A program made the translations under genes and the position numbers. Positions 1 to 8,068 of a stretch of 37,321 nucleotides of DNA are shown piece after piece. Location: the NCBI GenBank assembly GCA_009936995.1, contig JAACDH010000488.1:1-37321 (forward strand), given 5' to 3'. Position 1 is the stretch's first letter; every line of letters begins with the position of its first letter. The notes below the pieces were generated by a model. It had not been told where the DNA came from, did not search any database, and was given only the letters and a program-made list of their open reading frames with translations. Source of the DNA: Rhodobacterales bacterium (lineage in GTDB: Bacteria > Myxococcota_A > UBA796 > GCA-2862545).

Positions 1-1071
1 ATTGTCGTCTACGGCCAACCGAATACCATCGCCCAGATGACTCAAATGCACCCGGACAAAACCATGGGTCGCCGACGTAAACTTGACCGCATTAGAGACC
101 AGGTTGAACAGGAGCTTCCGCAGCAAACCCGGATCAATGAGCGCCCACACCGGTTCAGGCTCCAGCACCAGCTCAATCTGACACTCCGTCCCACTTCGAT
201 CAAAGGACGACACTACGTGGCGGACAAGTGCGCTGACATCTGTCGCCACCGGCTTTATCTCCATGACCCCAGAGTCCATGCGCGACATGTCCAGGAGCTG
301 ATTAATCAGCATCAGCAGACGCGCCCCATTACGAAGGCCAACCATCACTTGGCGCTGTTCGGCGGCGTTGTCGCCGTCCTGTCCCAGGCCACGAAGGGTT
401 CCGAGAATCAGCGTCAGCGGGGTCCGCAACTCGTGGGAGATGTTTGCGAAGAAATCGGTCTTGGCCTGATCAAGTTCTGCGAGGCGCTCGTACGCCGCCA
501 CCAGCTCGGCCTTCGCTTTCAGCTCCGCCCGAATCTGCTGAGCGAACAAATGCATGGAGAGATTCACGACGAACGCGACCCACACCAGGATGAACGTGAC
601 CAAGAAGATCACTGTGCCGTCCACTTCGGGATGATGGATCAGCTGGCCGACCACAAATATCGAGATTCCCGCAATCTGACCGCCGACGTGCCATCGAATG
701 AAGACCGGCAGGACAGTCGTGGCCCCGATCACTGCGAGATACATCCCTCCGACATAGACATCGAGGGGGCCGGTAGCCAGCGCCGTAATCCAACCCACAC
801 CACCGATCAGAGTGGTGCCAACGACCAGCGGAACGGCTCGATGCCAGTCAAAATAGATAAGCACCAACACAACCAGGAACCCGATCTCCATCGCGATTCG
901 CGTTGGCAGAAAAACCATCGCGAACTCAGGTCTCGCGACGAAGTCCAGGAGCACGAAGCTCAAGTGGCCCACAACGAGGACCCACGCAAGGATGCGGGCA
1001 CGACGGGTACCGAAGTCCCACCGCCACTCCTCGAAACTCTGAGCACTCACGGGTGCGGGGACCAGAGGCAT
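1..1071 (-). CDS. Membrane sensor histidine kinase, C-terminus beyond window
   Basis: Two-component sensor kinase, incomplete because the window ends inside its ATPase domain. The N-terminal 170 residues are hydrophobic, with about five or six membrane segments, followed by a linker helix rich in Glu/Ala/Lys. The HisKA motif FFANISHELRTPLTLILG puts the phospho-acceptor at His213. The N-box (LLFNLVSNAVKF) appears about residue 325, and the frame runs off the window at LAVDDN, just before the G1 box. The ATG at 1071 follows a GGGGGAG ribosome site seven or eight bases upstream. No response regulator is visible. The gene begins just downstream of a repeat carrying a TATACT hexamer (see 1105-1213). 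The ligand is unknown; the multi-helix input resembles MASE/7TM-type sensors only in general form. Confidence 0.9.
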   Translation of the reverse strand, partial: MPLVPAPVSAQSFEEWRWDFGTRRARILAWVLVVGHLSFVLLDFVARPEFAMVFLPTRIAMEIGFLVVLVLIYFDWHRAVPLVVGTTLIGGVGWITALATGPLDVYVGGMYLAVIGATTVLPVFIRWHVGGQIAGISIFVVGQLIHHPEVDGTVIFLVTFILVWVAFVVNLSMHLFAQQIRAELKAKAELVAAYERLAELDQAKTDFFANISHELRTPLTLILGTLRGLGQDGDNAAEQRQVMVGLRNGARLLMLINQLLDMSRMDSGVMEIKPVATDVSALVRHVVSSFDRSGTECQIELVLEPEPVWALIDPGLLRKLLFNLVSNAVKFTSATHGFVRVHLSHLGDGIRLAVDDN

Positions 1072-1104
1072 TAAACAATCTCCCCCAGAGGATATGAAGC
1101 ACCA

Positions 1105-1213
1105 GCGCATTTCCCGAGACAGTATACGAGTTTTTGAGCGTTTAGGATGTGCGAGCGTGGCGTTGGCGCCCGTGGCACCAACGCAGGTCGCCAGGTGCAG
1201 ATGCAGGGTGGCG
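1105..1213 (-). repeat. ~110-bp dispersed repeat, copy A (promoter-like)
   Basis: This stretch aligns with 29680-29788 at roughly 80% by eye. Shared blocks include the TATACT hexamer (minus strand, 1126-1121), CGTTTAGG, GCGAGCGT and CCAGGTGCAGA. In this copy TATACT lies about 50 bases upstream of the histidine kinase ATG, a sensible place for a -10 element. No matching -35 was found. It could be a mobile promoter module or the terminal part of an element. Confidence 0.6.
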
Positions 1214-1224
1214 TTGCGAGTTGG

Positions 1225-1612
1225 CGCAATGATGCCCCTCCCGCCTGGCGTTGCGCGGAGCGTTCGAGGCCCTCTCTGTCGCCGTTCCAAATGACCACTG
1301 CCGCGTGCACGTTGCACCCTTGGCCTTCCCTGTTGAGACACCGGGGTCGCCAAGGGCAGCGGCGCGGCGTTCGTACCCGCGCGACAGCTCCCGCCAAATC
1401 CTGCGACGGACCCCGACGCAAATCTCGGGACGGGCGGCGAAGAGGTATCGCCTGGGCCACGGGACGCTTAATGACCCGGTCTGGATGGACCACTGGCGAA
1501 CGGTCACGTCTTGCAGCACGCGGTCAATGAGGTGTACAGCGGCCGAAGCGGTCGAGGTAGCGGACCACGTGGCTGGCCACGAAGCCGCCGCGAAAAGGGC
1601 GTCTGTGGCCAT
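1225..1612 (-). pseudogene. IS91-type transposase remnant, copy A
   Basis: Decayed transposase of the IS91 / Y2 rolling-circle type, read on the minus strand in several frames. Recognisable pieces are FVASHVVRYLDRFGRC, HLIDRVLQDVTVRQW, the arginine-rich stretch after it (RRYLFAARPEI) and HAAVVIWNGDREGLER. These match in order the zinc-binding, VRQWVL and late VPxxDRxxLERLCRY regions of the family. Frames shift and internal pieces are missing. The copy at 31090-31722 has the same aberrant WSIQTG after VRQ, so both descend from one already damaged ancestor. No functional product is expected. Confidence 0.6.
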
Positions 1613-1776
1613 TCACCGACCATCCCACGCCATCTGGCCGCCAGTGTGCTCGCCGCCACAAGGCGGATCTCATGTCCACACATCAAGCGCCCAATCTAGC
1701 CATCCAGTCCGGATTCGCTGCCAGCTCCGGAGCCTCTCTCACGGCGTTGACCTTTGCCCCAATGCGAGCGCAGAGG

Positions 1777-2583
1777 TCATCTCATCCGGACGCCCACGGT
1801 GAGCGTCAGAAAATGCAGCCAATTGGATGTATAGCCATCGCCGGTACCATCGGGCGTACCCGTACCACTGGCACCGCCTCCGATATATCGCACGCCCAGA
1901 AACGTAGATGCGCCCTCTGGCGCCAGAGGAAGACCGGCGCGAACCTGCATGTCTGCGATGGCCCCGATCACGTCCACGTCGCCGCCGTTCAAGTACTTGA
2001 TGGGGGCATAGAAGCCGTCGCCCTCCGCCTCGAGGTAGTTGCCTGCCTCGAACGTGCGTCGGTACTCGAGCTCTAGCAGCGGCACCGGTCCGATGTCGCG
2101 TTTGGTCTCCGACAAACTGCCGTCTACACTGGTAAATCCGATCGTCGCGTTTCTAATCTGCAGACCGACGCCGAGCTTCAGGCTCGCCGCGTCACGCTGC
2201 AACACCTCTTGTCCCCACGACACCCTCCAGAACGAGAAGCCGTAACGGAGGTCGATCGGTCTCTGTGCGGGGAAAACAAGCCCGTCGACGCGAAGATCTC
2301 GATCCAGTACGACCGTACTCCGTAAGTCGAGTGGCTGCCATAAAGCGGTAAATCGGGCTCGCCCGACCTCGATTGCCGCAGTAGGGCGTGCGAAGGGAAA
2401 GAGGTTGTCTTGGCCGCCATCTTGGATGTAGTTGAGTTCATCGCCCTTCGTGCCGAACTGAACCGTGTGGGACATCGGTGCGAGGAGCCCCAACTCTGCG
2501 TCCAGCTCAATCCGATAAGACCGGTCCTCGTCGTTGAGCAGTGAGCCGCCAAGTGCCAAGGCTGTGAGGGTCAGAATCCACAT
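1777..2583 (-). CDS. Exported beta-barrel-like protein of unknown function
   Basis: A 268-residue protein with a short hydrophobic N-terminus (MWILTLTALALGGSLL), likely a signal peptide. The body is rich in alternating polar/aromatic strands and Gly, and ends in a strand-like segment (HFLTLTVGVRMR). This pattern suggests an outer-membrane beta-barrel, but I do not recognise a named family. The ATG at 2583 has no strong ribosome site. It ends with TGA. It lies about 90 bases downstream of the CIA30 gene on the same strand, so the two may be co-transcribed. Function is not assigned. Confidence 0.65.
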   Translation of the reverse strand: MWILTLTALALGGSLLNDEDRSYRIELDAELGLLAPMSHTVQFGTKGDELNYIQDGGQDNLFPFARPTAAIEVGRARFTALWQPLDLRSTVVLDRDLRVDGLVFPAQRPIDLRYGFSFWRVSWGQEVLQRDAASLKLGVGLQIRNATIGFTSVDGSLSETKRDIGPVPLLELEYRRTFEAGNYLEAEGDGFYAPIKYLNGGDVDVIGAIADMQVRAGLPLAPEGASTFLGVRYIGGGASGTGTPDGTGDGYTSNWLHFLTLTVGVRMR

Positions 2584-2676
2584 TGGATGACCCTAGATGG
2601 ATGGATGTTTGTGACGTTCATGACGGTTTACTCTGTTGCGTGGAAGCGGGTTGATGGCGTGATGTAAGGGGTCCGG

Positions 2677-3468
2677 TCACGACGGTGGGCCCACGGTGTA
2701 AAGCACCGTGTCCATCGCGTTGCGCAGCGTCCAGGCTGCTTGTTCGGGGGCCTGGCCGCGCGCCGCAGTGAGCGCTTCCAGGGCGATCGAGCGCTCGCCC
2801 GGCGTCAGGCCGGGTTTTTGGGTCGCCGATAGAAGCGCGTTGGCGTATATCTCGCGGCAGGCCGCCGGGTCCCCTTCGTTAAAGCGTGGAACTCCCTGCT
2901 TGATCGCCTGTGCAAGAACATCCAAGGTTGGCTGCCGCGGGCCGATCTTGGCGTCTGCGTCACGGAGTAGCGACACTTCGAGGATCTCGAGTTCAAAGGG
3001 GCCAGGTTGCTTGTCCGCCAACAGGATGCCAATGGTGTTGATCTTGGACAACCCGGAGTCCAGCGACGGTGCGCCGTAGACCGGACGACCGAAGGAGGTC
3101 GGGCGGAAGTCGGCCAACGGGACCTGTATCTCCGTTCGGCCCACCTCTGTGCGAACGCTGACCCTGTAGGAGCCCGCACGCAACGAAATATCCTCTCGCC
3201 AAAGCGTCACATCGTATGTTCGACCGTCACCGTTCACGTGAATACGAAGGGAATGGGCGCCGTCAAACATGCCTGGTGCGACGTTCGCCCGTGCGGACGC
3301 GAAGCCGCCGTTCCGCTCAAGCGAGAGCACACCAGAGAACATGGCGGAGTCGTCCATCAGAACCTGGGAAGAAGAGACGCCGCCCATTACGGTGTCGTTG
3401 ACCACGTACCAGTCCAGTCCATCGAGTGGAATGGCGTTCGCGAGACCGAGCATTATCCAGAAGAGCAT
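2677..3468 (-). CDS. CIA30-domain protein
   Basis: A 263-residue protein. After a short hydrophobic leader (MLFWIMLGLANA) comes the CIA30 signature: DWYVVNDTVMGGVSSS, then FSGVLSLERNGGFASARA, then a jelly-roll-like stretch to about residue 170 (FELEILEVSLL). In eukaryotes CIA30 proteins assist complex I assembly. Bacterial exported versions are carbohydrate-binding-like and mostly uncharacterised, so no role in respiration should be assumed. The last 90 residues are helical (AACREIYANALL) and unrecognised. The ATG at 3468 is preceded by GGAGAAATA, a good ribosome site. It ends with TGA. Confidence 0.8.
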   Translation of the reverse strand: MLFWIMLGLANAIPLDGLDWYVVNDTVMGGVSSSQVLMDDSAMFSGVLSLERNGGFASARANVAPGMFDGAHSLRIHVNGDGRTYDVTLWREDISLRAGSYRVSVRTEVGRTEIQVPLADFRPTSFGRPVYGAPSLDSGLSKINTIGILLADKQPGPFELEILEVSLLRDADAKIGPRQPTLDVLAQAIKQGVPRFNEGDPAACREIYANALLSATQKPGLTPGERSIALEALTAARGQAPEQAAWTLRNAMDTVLYTVGPPS

Positions 3469-3477
3469 TATTTCTCC

Positions 3478-3887
3478 AAAACCTATTCAATTCTAACCCG
3501 GTTGGTCGTTCTGACAAGGCAGCAGGTCTTCACCCTCGGGTGTTCGGATCAGCATGATCGCTTTTTTTAGCGTTTGAAACAAGATATATAGCGAGCCGGG
3601 CTTATGTTTTAATTTCTCGGCAGAAAAGGTGAAAGACCTCGAAAGACAAGCCCACAAAATATTTGAATAGATTTTGAGCAGATAGTGCTCTTGGGTCCTA
3701 CACGCACTTTTAAGAAGGAGCCTAGGGCCGAGTACGCCATTCCGAGGATGACTCAACCCGCCGAACCGCGACATTGTGAATCGTCATAGAGGTGTAGATT
3801 TTTGAATGTCGAAGACTTCCGTGAAACTACCCCGGCTGATGCCGGTTAGACTAGGCCTGGGTAATGGCGCGCATCACGTCGTCAAAC
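3478..3887. other. Intergenic, lower GC; no gene supported
   Basis: About 410 bases between the CIA30 start and the BLUF gene. It is visibly more AT-rich than its neighbours. The only long frame (3493-3774, minus) lacks normal codon bias and a recognisable domain. A short hairpin CCGGC-TGAT-GCCGG lies around 3832-3845, upstream of the BLUF gene. The region probably holds divergent promoters for both neighbours, but no convincing pair of hexamers was found. Confidence 0.4.
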
Positions 3888-3897
3888 GGGAGTGGCC

Positions 3898-4317
3898 ATG
3901 TCGACTACGGAGCAGCTTTATCGAGTATTCTACATCAGCAAGGCGACACGCCCCATGACCCACGGAGAGCTAGAAGACTTGTTGTTAGGCGCACGAAAGC
4001 GTAACGCAAAACTCCGTATTAGCGGTCTGTTGGTTTAGGATGCGGGCAACTTTGCCCAGGTGCTCGAAGGCCCTCGCGAATCTGTACAGGCGCTCTTGTC
4101 CAAAATCGGCAATGACCCCAGGCATGAGCACACGACCGTCGTGAGTGAATGGGTGGTCGAACATCGAGACTTCGATAATTGGTCCATGGGTTTCCATAAC
4201 ATCCATGAGCGCAAAGAACCCAATCTAGCGCCGCTTCGAGAAATCATGCGAACGCGTCGGGTCAAGGAAACGGGCGTTGCTTACGCCTTTATGCGCGCTT
4301 TTTGCGCGGGTCTATAG
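3898..4317 (+). pseudogene. BLUF blue-light sensor with in-frame TAG at codon 47
   Basis: A BLUF flavin photoreceptor of 140 codons. The essential residues are present: Tyr12 (VFYISKATRP), Asn36 (RNAKLRISG), the Gln of FAQVLEG, and the Trp-Ser-Met motif near residue 98. Codon 47 (4036-4038) is TAG where the family has an aromatic residue (GLLVYDxGNF). Both sides stay in one frame with no indel. ATG 3898 follows GGGAG by five bases. The natural end is TAG at 4315-4317. Either a recent nonsense mutation has killed the gene or the amber codon is read through. No output domain follows, so this would be a stand-alone short BLUF protein. It lies within 4 kb of FAD oxidoreductases, one of them carotenoid-type. 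Confidence 0.85.
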
Positions 4318-4640
4318 GGCAAGCAGGCCGACCCAGGCCTCTCAGGGTCCGTCGGTCACGGCTCACAATCGTCTGCAGGCGTGAACAACTGCACTGCAAA
4401 CACGACCTGCCTGGACCACTTTGCTGTCTGAATGGTCGACCGCATGTCGAACTTCAGATCGCACCGCGCAGACCCGTCGCCGATTCGAACGTCTCGAGAA
4501 GGCGCTATCGCTGGGAGACGCGGACCTCGTTCAACCAAGACCGCGCAGCGGCTTCGTCGGATGCGCCCACCAAGTAGGACGCGTCGCTTGAGGAAACCCA
4601 GAAGCGTTGGTGCGACTTCGTAAACAATCTAGCATCCCGG
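4318..4640. other. Intergenic; nothing recognised
   Basis: About 320 bases between the convergent BLUF and M1 peptidase genes. All frames here look like shadows, with no ribosome site or domain. No clear terminator hairpin with a T-run was found. Confidence 0.4.
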
Positions 4641-4709
4641 CTAATCATCGAACTCGCCCTCGGAGATCCGCTCCAGTTCTGCGCGAAGGACTGGGGGATA
4701 AACCCAGGA

Positions 4710-7406
4710 CTACTCCTGCGCGTTGCCGTCGGCCATGATCCGCCAGACGATGTCGTCGTGGGTCTCGAACGCGCCGTCCGCGCCAGACGACCGAAACGTC
4801 GCGAGGCGTACCTCTCCAGCGTCTTGTTTGTTCTTCGCGAGCTCTTCGAAGGGCTCCGGGTCTTTTGCAAAAGCGAATCGAAGGCTTTGATTCCATGGGT
4901 CTCGATGGTCGGATACGGCCTGTTCGAGCTCCTCGAGCACCCCAGCAGGGACCAGCACGTTGTCACCGGTGTGGGCTTGCACCGCAGCCAACCAGGCCGT
5001 GTAGAGGCTCTTGGCGACCAATGTTGACATGGGCCGAAAGACCTCGCGAGCCTCCGTCGCTAGTGCTTGCTGCATGGGATTGTCTTTCGAGTCGTCGGGA
5101 CGGATACGGACGAGGTGCTCGGAGATCGACTGCGGCCAGCGATTATCGCTCTGATCGGTGTCGGCGATCTGTCCAAACGTGTCGATCTCAACCCAACTGA
5201 GCGCTTTGTCGCTGAGGATGACTTTGACAACGTTTTTGTTGTTCCGACGCCAGATCTCGGCGGGGAGGAGGAGCGTCTCTTCGGTCCCATCCTCGTAAAC
5301 GAGCCGCATGGGCACTGGCATGACCACGCCCCCCTGATTCTCGAGGTGTACGGCGTAAAAGAATCCGCGCTCATCAAACGCCTCGACCGCAGCGCGCTCG
5401 TCGTCTTCAAGGCTCCGCTTAAGCTGGGTCCACGCCAGGGTGTCTATAGGCGTGGGGTCGAGCGCATCGTAGTCGTTGTAGAAGTCCAGTAACTCCGGGA
5501 ATCGGTGGGTTCGGACCTCCGCGCCCGCGTTTCTCTGCGTGGTCAGACTGTCGGCGAGAAGCTCGTCGCGGGTATACTTGTCGTGCGTCGCCGCCCGCTC
5601 GGGGTCACCCCGGAGCGCGTAGCGGCGGACGTCGGTCAACGCGATGTCGACGTGACCTGTGGTGTAGAACCAGCCGCGCCAGAACCAGTCGAGGTCCGTG
5701 CCCGAGGCGTCCTCGAAGGTGCGGAAGAAATCGTGTGGCTGGGGTCGCTTGAAGGCCCAGCGCTCGCTGTACGTGCGAAAGGCGTGGTCAAACAGCTCGC
5801 GGCCAAGGACCGTCTCGCGAAGTACATTAAGCGCCGTGGCTGGCTTGGCATAGGCGTTGTTGCCGAACTGCAGCAGCGACTCGCTGTTGGTCATGATGGG
5901 CCGCTGATTCGATGAGCCCATGAAGGAGGTGATGTCGCGCGGCTCACCGCGGCGTGACGGGTACGTCTCTTCCCACGCCTGCTCGGCGACGAATTGGCCG
6001 TAGGTGTTGAGTCCCTCGTCCATCCACGTCCATTGGCGCTCGTCCGAGTTGATGATCATTGGGAACCAGTTGTGGCCAACTTCGTGGATGATCACGCCGA
6101 TGAGCCCGTATTTGGTGCGCTCGGTGTAGGTGCCATCCTCCTCCGGACGGGGCCCGTTGAAGCAGATCATCGGATACTCCATGCCCCCCACCGGGCCATT
6201 CACGCTGATCGCGACCGGCCACGGGTACGGCGTGGCCAACTCTGAGTAGACCTCGACGGTGTGGGCCACGGCTTGCGTGGAGTACTTGCTCCACAGGGGC
6301 TCCCCTTCCTCGGGGTAGTACGACATGGCCATGGTGGTCCGGCCCGTGCCGGGAACCTCGACCCCCCAGGCGTCCCACAGAACGCTCGGGGACGCCGCCC
6401 CGGCAACGTCGCGCACTTGATTGGCTTCGAAGGTCCACGTGCGGGTCCCCGTGGGCGTGCGGGACTCGTTGGCCTCGGCCTCTTCAGCGGTGATGATCAT
6501 CACCGGCGCTTTCGCGGTTCGGGCTTTTTGCAAGCGAGCCTGTTGGGCGCGCGTCAAGACCTCGCTGGCGTTCTTCAGCTCTCCAGTGCCGGCCACCACA
6601 AACGTGTCGGGCACGGTGATGTTCAGGATATACCGTCCGAACTCTAGCGTGAACTCGCCGCTGCCCACGAACGGCTTGTTCTGCCAGCCATCTATGTCGG
6701 TGTACGCCTCCATGCGCGGGAACCACTGCGCCACCTCGTACAGGGGCAATCCATCGTCGAGGACCTCGACGCGACTGCGTGCCCAGATGGCCTCGGGCAC
6801 GATTCGATGGGACCAGTCGATACCCAGGCGCAGGGTTCCACCGGGCTTAAGGGGCCGAGGCAGGTCAACTCGCATCATGGTGTCGACGATGGTGTGGGGT
6901 AGAGGCTTACCTGCGCTATCGACCACGGCGTCGATGGTCATACCGCCCTGGAATGTAGACTGTGCGTGAGCCCGGGCGAGCCACCCGGGACTTAGGTCCT
7001 CGTCGAGGTTCGGCCCGGTCTCGGAGCGGCGAGCGATGCTGTCCTCGCGGAACTTGTTCTGGTCGAGTTGCACCCACAGGTAGGTCAGGCTGTGGGGACT
7101 GTGATTGTGGTAGGTGATTCGCTCGGAACCGGTGAGCGTGTGGGTCTCGGGGTCGAGCTGGACATCGATCACGTGGTCGGCCTCGTTTTGCCAGTAGGAC
7201 GGTCCCGGGGCACCCGACGCCAATCGCACGTTGTTGGGATCGGGCAGCAACTCGGTGAGCTGGCGGAACGGATCCTCGCCTGGTTCGGGGCGGATGACGT
7301 CTGGCATCTCAGCGTGGTGCTGGTGCGCCTGGAATCCGTCGTGGTGTGCGTCGTGTGCGGTCGCTGAGACGCAGCAAAGTGAGATCAGCATAGTCAGTAG
7401 AATCAT
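4710..7406 (-). CDS. Exported M1-family zinc metallopeptidase
   Basis: An 898-residue aminopeptidase-N-type enzyme, probably periplasmic or outer-membrane associated. The N-terminus (MILLTMLISLCCVSA) is a signal peptide, followed by a His-rich stretch. Residues about 80-290 form the N-terminal beta domain. Around 405 is GGMEYPM, the M1 exopeptidase motif. The zinc site is H441-E-V-G-H445 with E464 in MDEGLNT, the classic HExxH-18-E spacing. A C-terminal domain follows. The called stop is TAG at 4712-4710. Beyond it the same frame continues for 22 codons (beginning SWVYPPVLRAELER) to a second TAG at 4643-4641, and this tail reads like natural protein. The original gene may therefore have ended at 4641. 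Homologues often degrade host or environmental peptides. Confidence 0.92.
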   Translation of the reverse strand: MILLTMLISLCCVSATAHDAHHDGFQAHQHHAEMPDVIRPEPGEDPFRQLTELLPDPNNVRLASGAPGPSYWQNEADHVIDVQLDPETHTLTGSERITYHNHSPHSLTYLWVQLDQNKFREDSIARRSETGPNLDEDLSPGWLARAHAQSTFQGGMTIDAVVDSAGKPLPHTIVDTMMRVDLPRPLKPGGTLRLGIDWSHRIVPEAIWARSRVEVLDDGLPLYEVAQWFPRMEAYTDIDGWQNKPFVGSGEFTLEFGRYILNITVPDTFVVAGTGELKNASEVLTRAQQARLQKARTAKAPVMIITAEEAEANESRTPTGTRTWTFEANQVRDVAGAASPSVLWDAWGVEVPGTGRTTMAMSYYPEEGEPLWSKYSTQAVAHTVEVYSELATPYPWPVAISVNGPVGGMEYPMICFNGPRPEEDGTYTERTKYGLIGVIIHEVGHNWFPMIINSDERQWTWMDEGLNTYGQFVAEQAWEETYPSRRGEPRDITSFMGSSNQRPIMTNSESLLQFGNNAYAKPATALNVLRETVLGRELFDHAFRTYSERWAFKRPQPHDFFRTFEDASGTDLDWFWRGWFYTTGHVDIALTDVRRYALRGDPERAATHDKYTRDELLADSLTTQRNAGAEVRTHRFPELLDFYNDYDALDPTPIDTLAWTQLKRSLEDDERAAVEAFDERGFFYAVHLENQGGVVMPVPMRLVYEDGTEETLLLPAEIWRRNNKNVVKVILSDKALSWVEIDTFGQIADTDQSDNRWPQSISEHLVRIRPDDSKDNPMQQALATEAREVFRPMSTLVAKSLYTAWLAAVQAHTGDNVLVPAGVLEELEQAVSDHRDPWNQSLRFAFAKDPEPFEELAKNKQDAGEVRLATFRSSGADGAFETHDDIVWRIMADGNAQE

Positions 7407-7455
7407 GAGACCGTCCCGGAAGACCTCTACCTAACGGAATTGGCCAGGGTTGTGG

Positions 7456-7815
7456 TCATCCAAGGTCGTCTCCGCACTTGGGCGACGCGCTGTGCTGTCG
7501 CAACAGCAGCCCAGCGGCGGCGGCGCCAGACAACCGGGCACTCTCGATTCGCGGTCCAAGGCAGGCGGCTCCGGCCACGATCAAACCCGCCGCTTCCCAG
7601 CCGCGCACTTGTCGGAGGAAGCACGGGTCGCGCGCCGTAAACGACTGGGCGCCATGGTCATAGCGTCCCTCTGGACTTCGACGCGAGGACATGCGTCCAC
7701 CGGGCCCGCGCGCTTTGTCCACAATGGTGACCGACACGCCGTGGCGAGCGAGGTGGTGGGCCACCGTTGCGCCGCACAGCCCCACTCCAACGACCCGCAC
7801 CCGACAGGCGTTCAT
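7456..7815 (-). pseudogene. Truncated renalase-like FAD oxidoreductase
   Basis: N-terminal third of an NAD(P)/FAD-dependent amine-oxidase-like protein. Starting at the ATG at 7815 one reads the dinucleotide fold VRVVGVGLCGATVAHHL, then VDKARGPGGRMSSRR, then YDHGAQSFTARDPCF. These are the conserved motifs of renalase-like proteins, which are usually about 320-350 residues. Here similarity fades after about 85 residues, and the frame ends in TGA after 119. The substrate-binding part and C-terminal FAD motif are absent, so it is presumably inactive. It is divergent from the intact oxidoreductase at 8069. Confidence 0.75.
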
Positions 7816-8068
7816 GCCGGCTCGGTCGATATGGGCCCCGTGGGCAGACAGGTCTAGGCGTTTGGCATTCCCCTGGGCCAATGTGCGGGGCTCGGCACCC
7901 GTCTCGATGCGTCGAGCGAGCTGCCGCGGAATCTCGAAGGGGTCCGTCCAGTCCATGACGTCGTGAAATGCTGTCGCTTAGGCAGCCGACCGCCGCAGAC
8001 AGAATGAGACAACCAGTGGCCACCGCGGACGGTCAACCGTCATAACGAGGAGCCACAGGGAGTCGCCC

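Noticed and set aside
37-1074. 345-codon plus-strand frame
   Set aside because: Antisense to the histidine kinase, whose HisKA and N-box motifs and codon bias are clear on the minus strand.
3493-3774. 93-codon minus-strand frame upstream of the BLUF gene
   Set aside because: AT-rich stretch, no ribosome site, unnatural composition.
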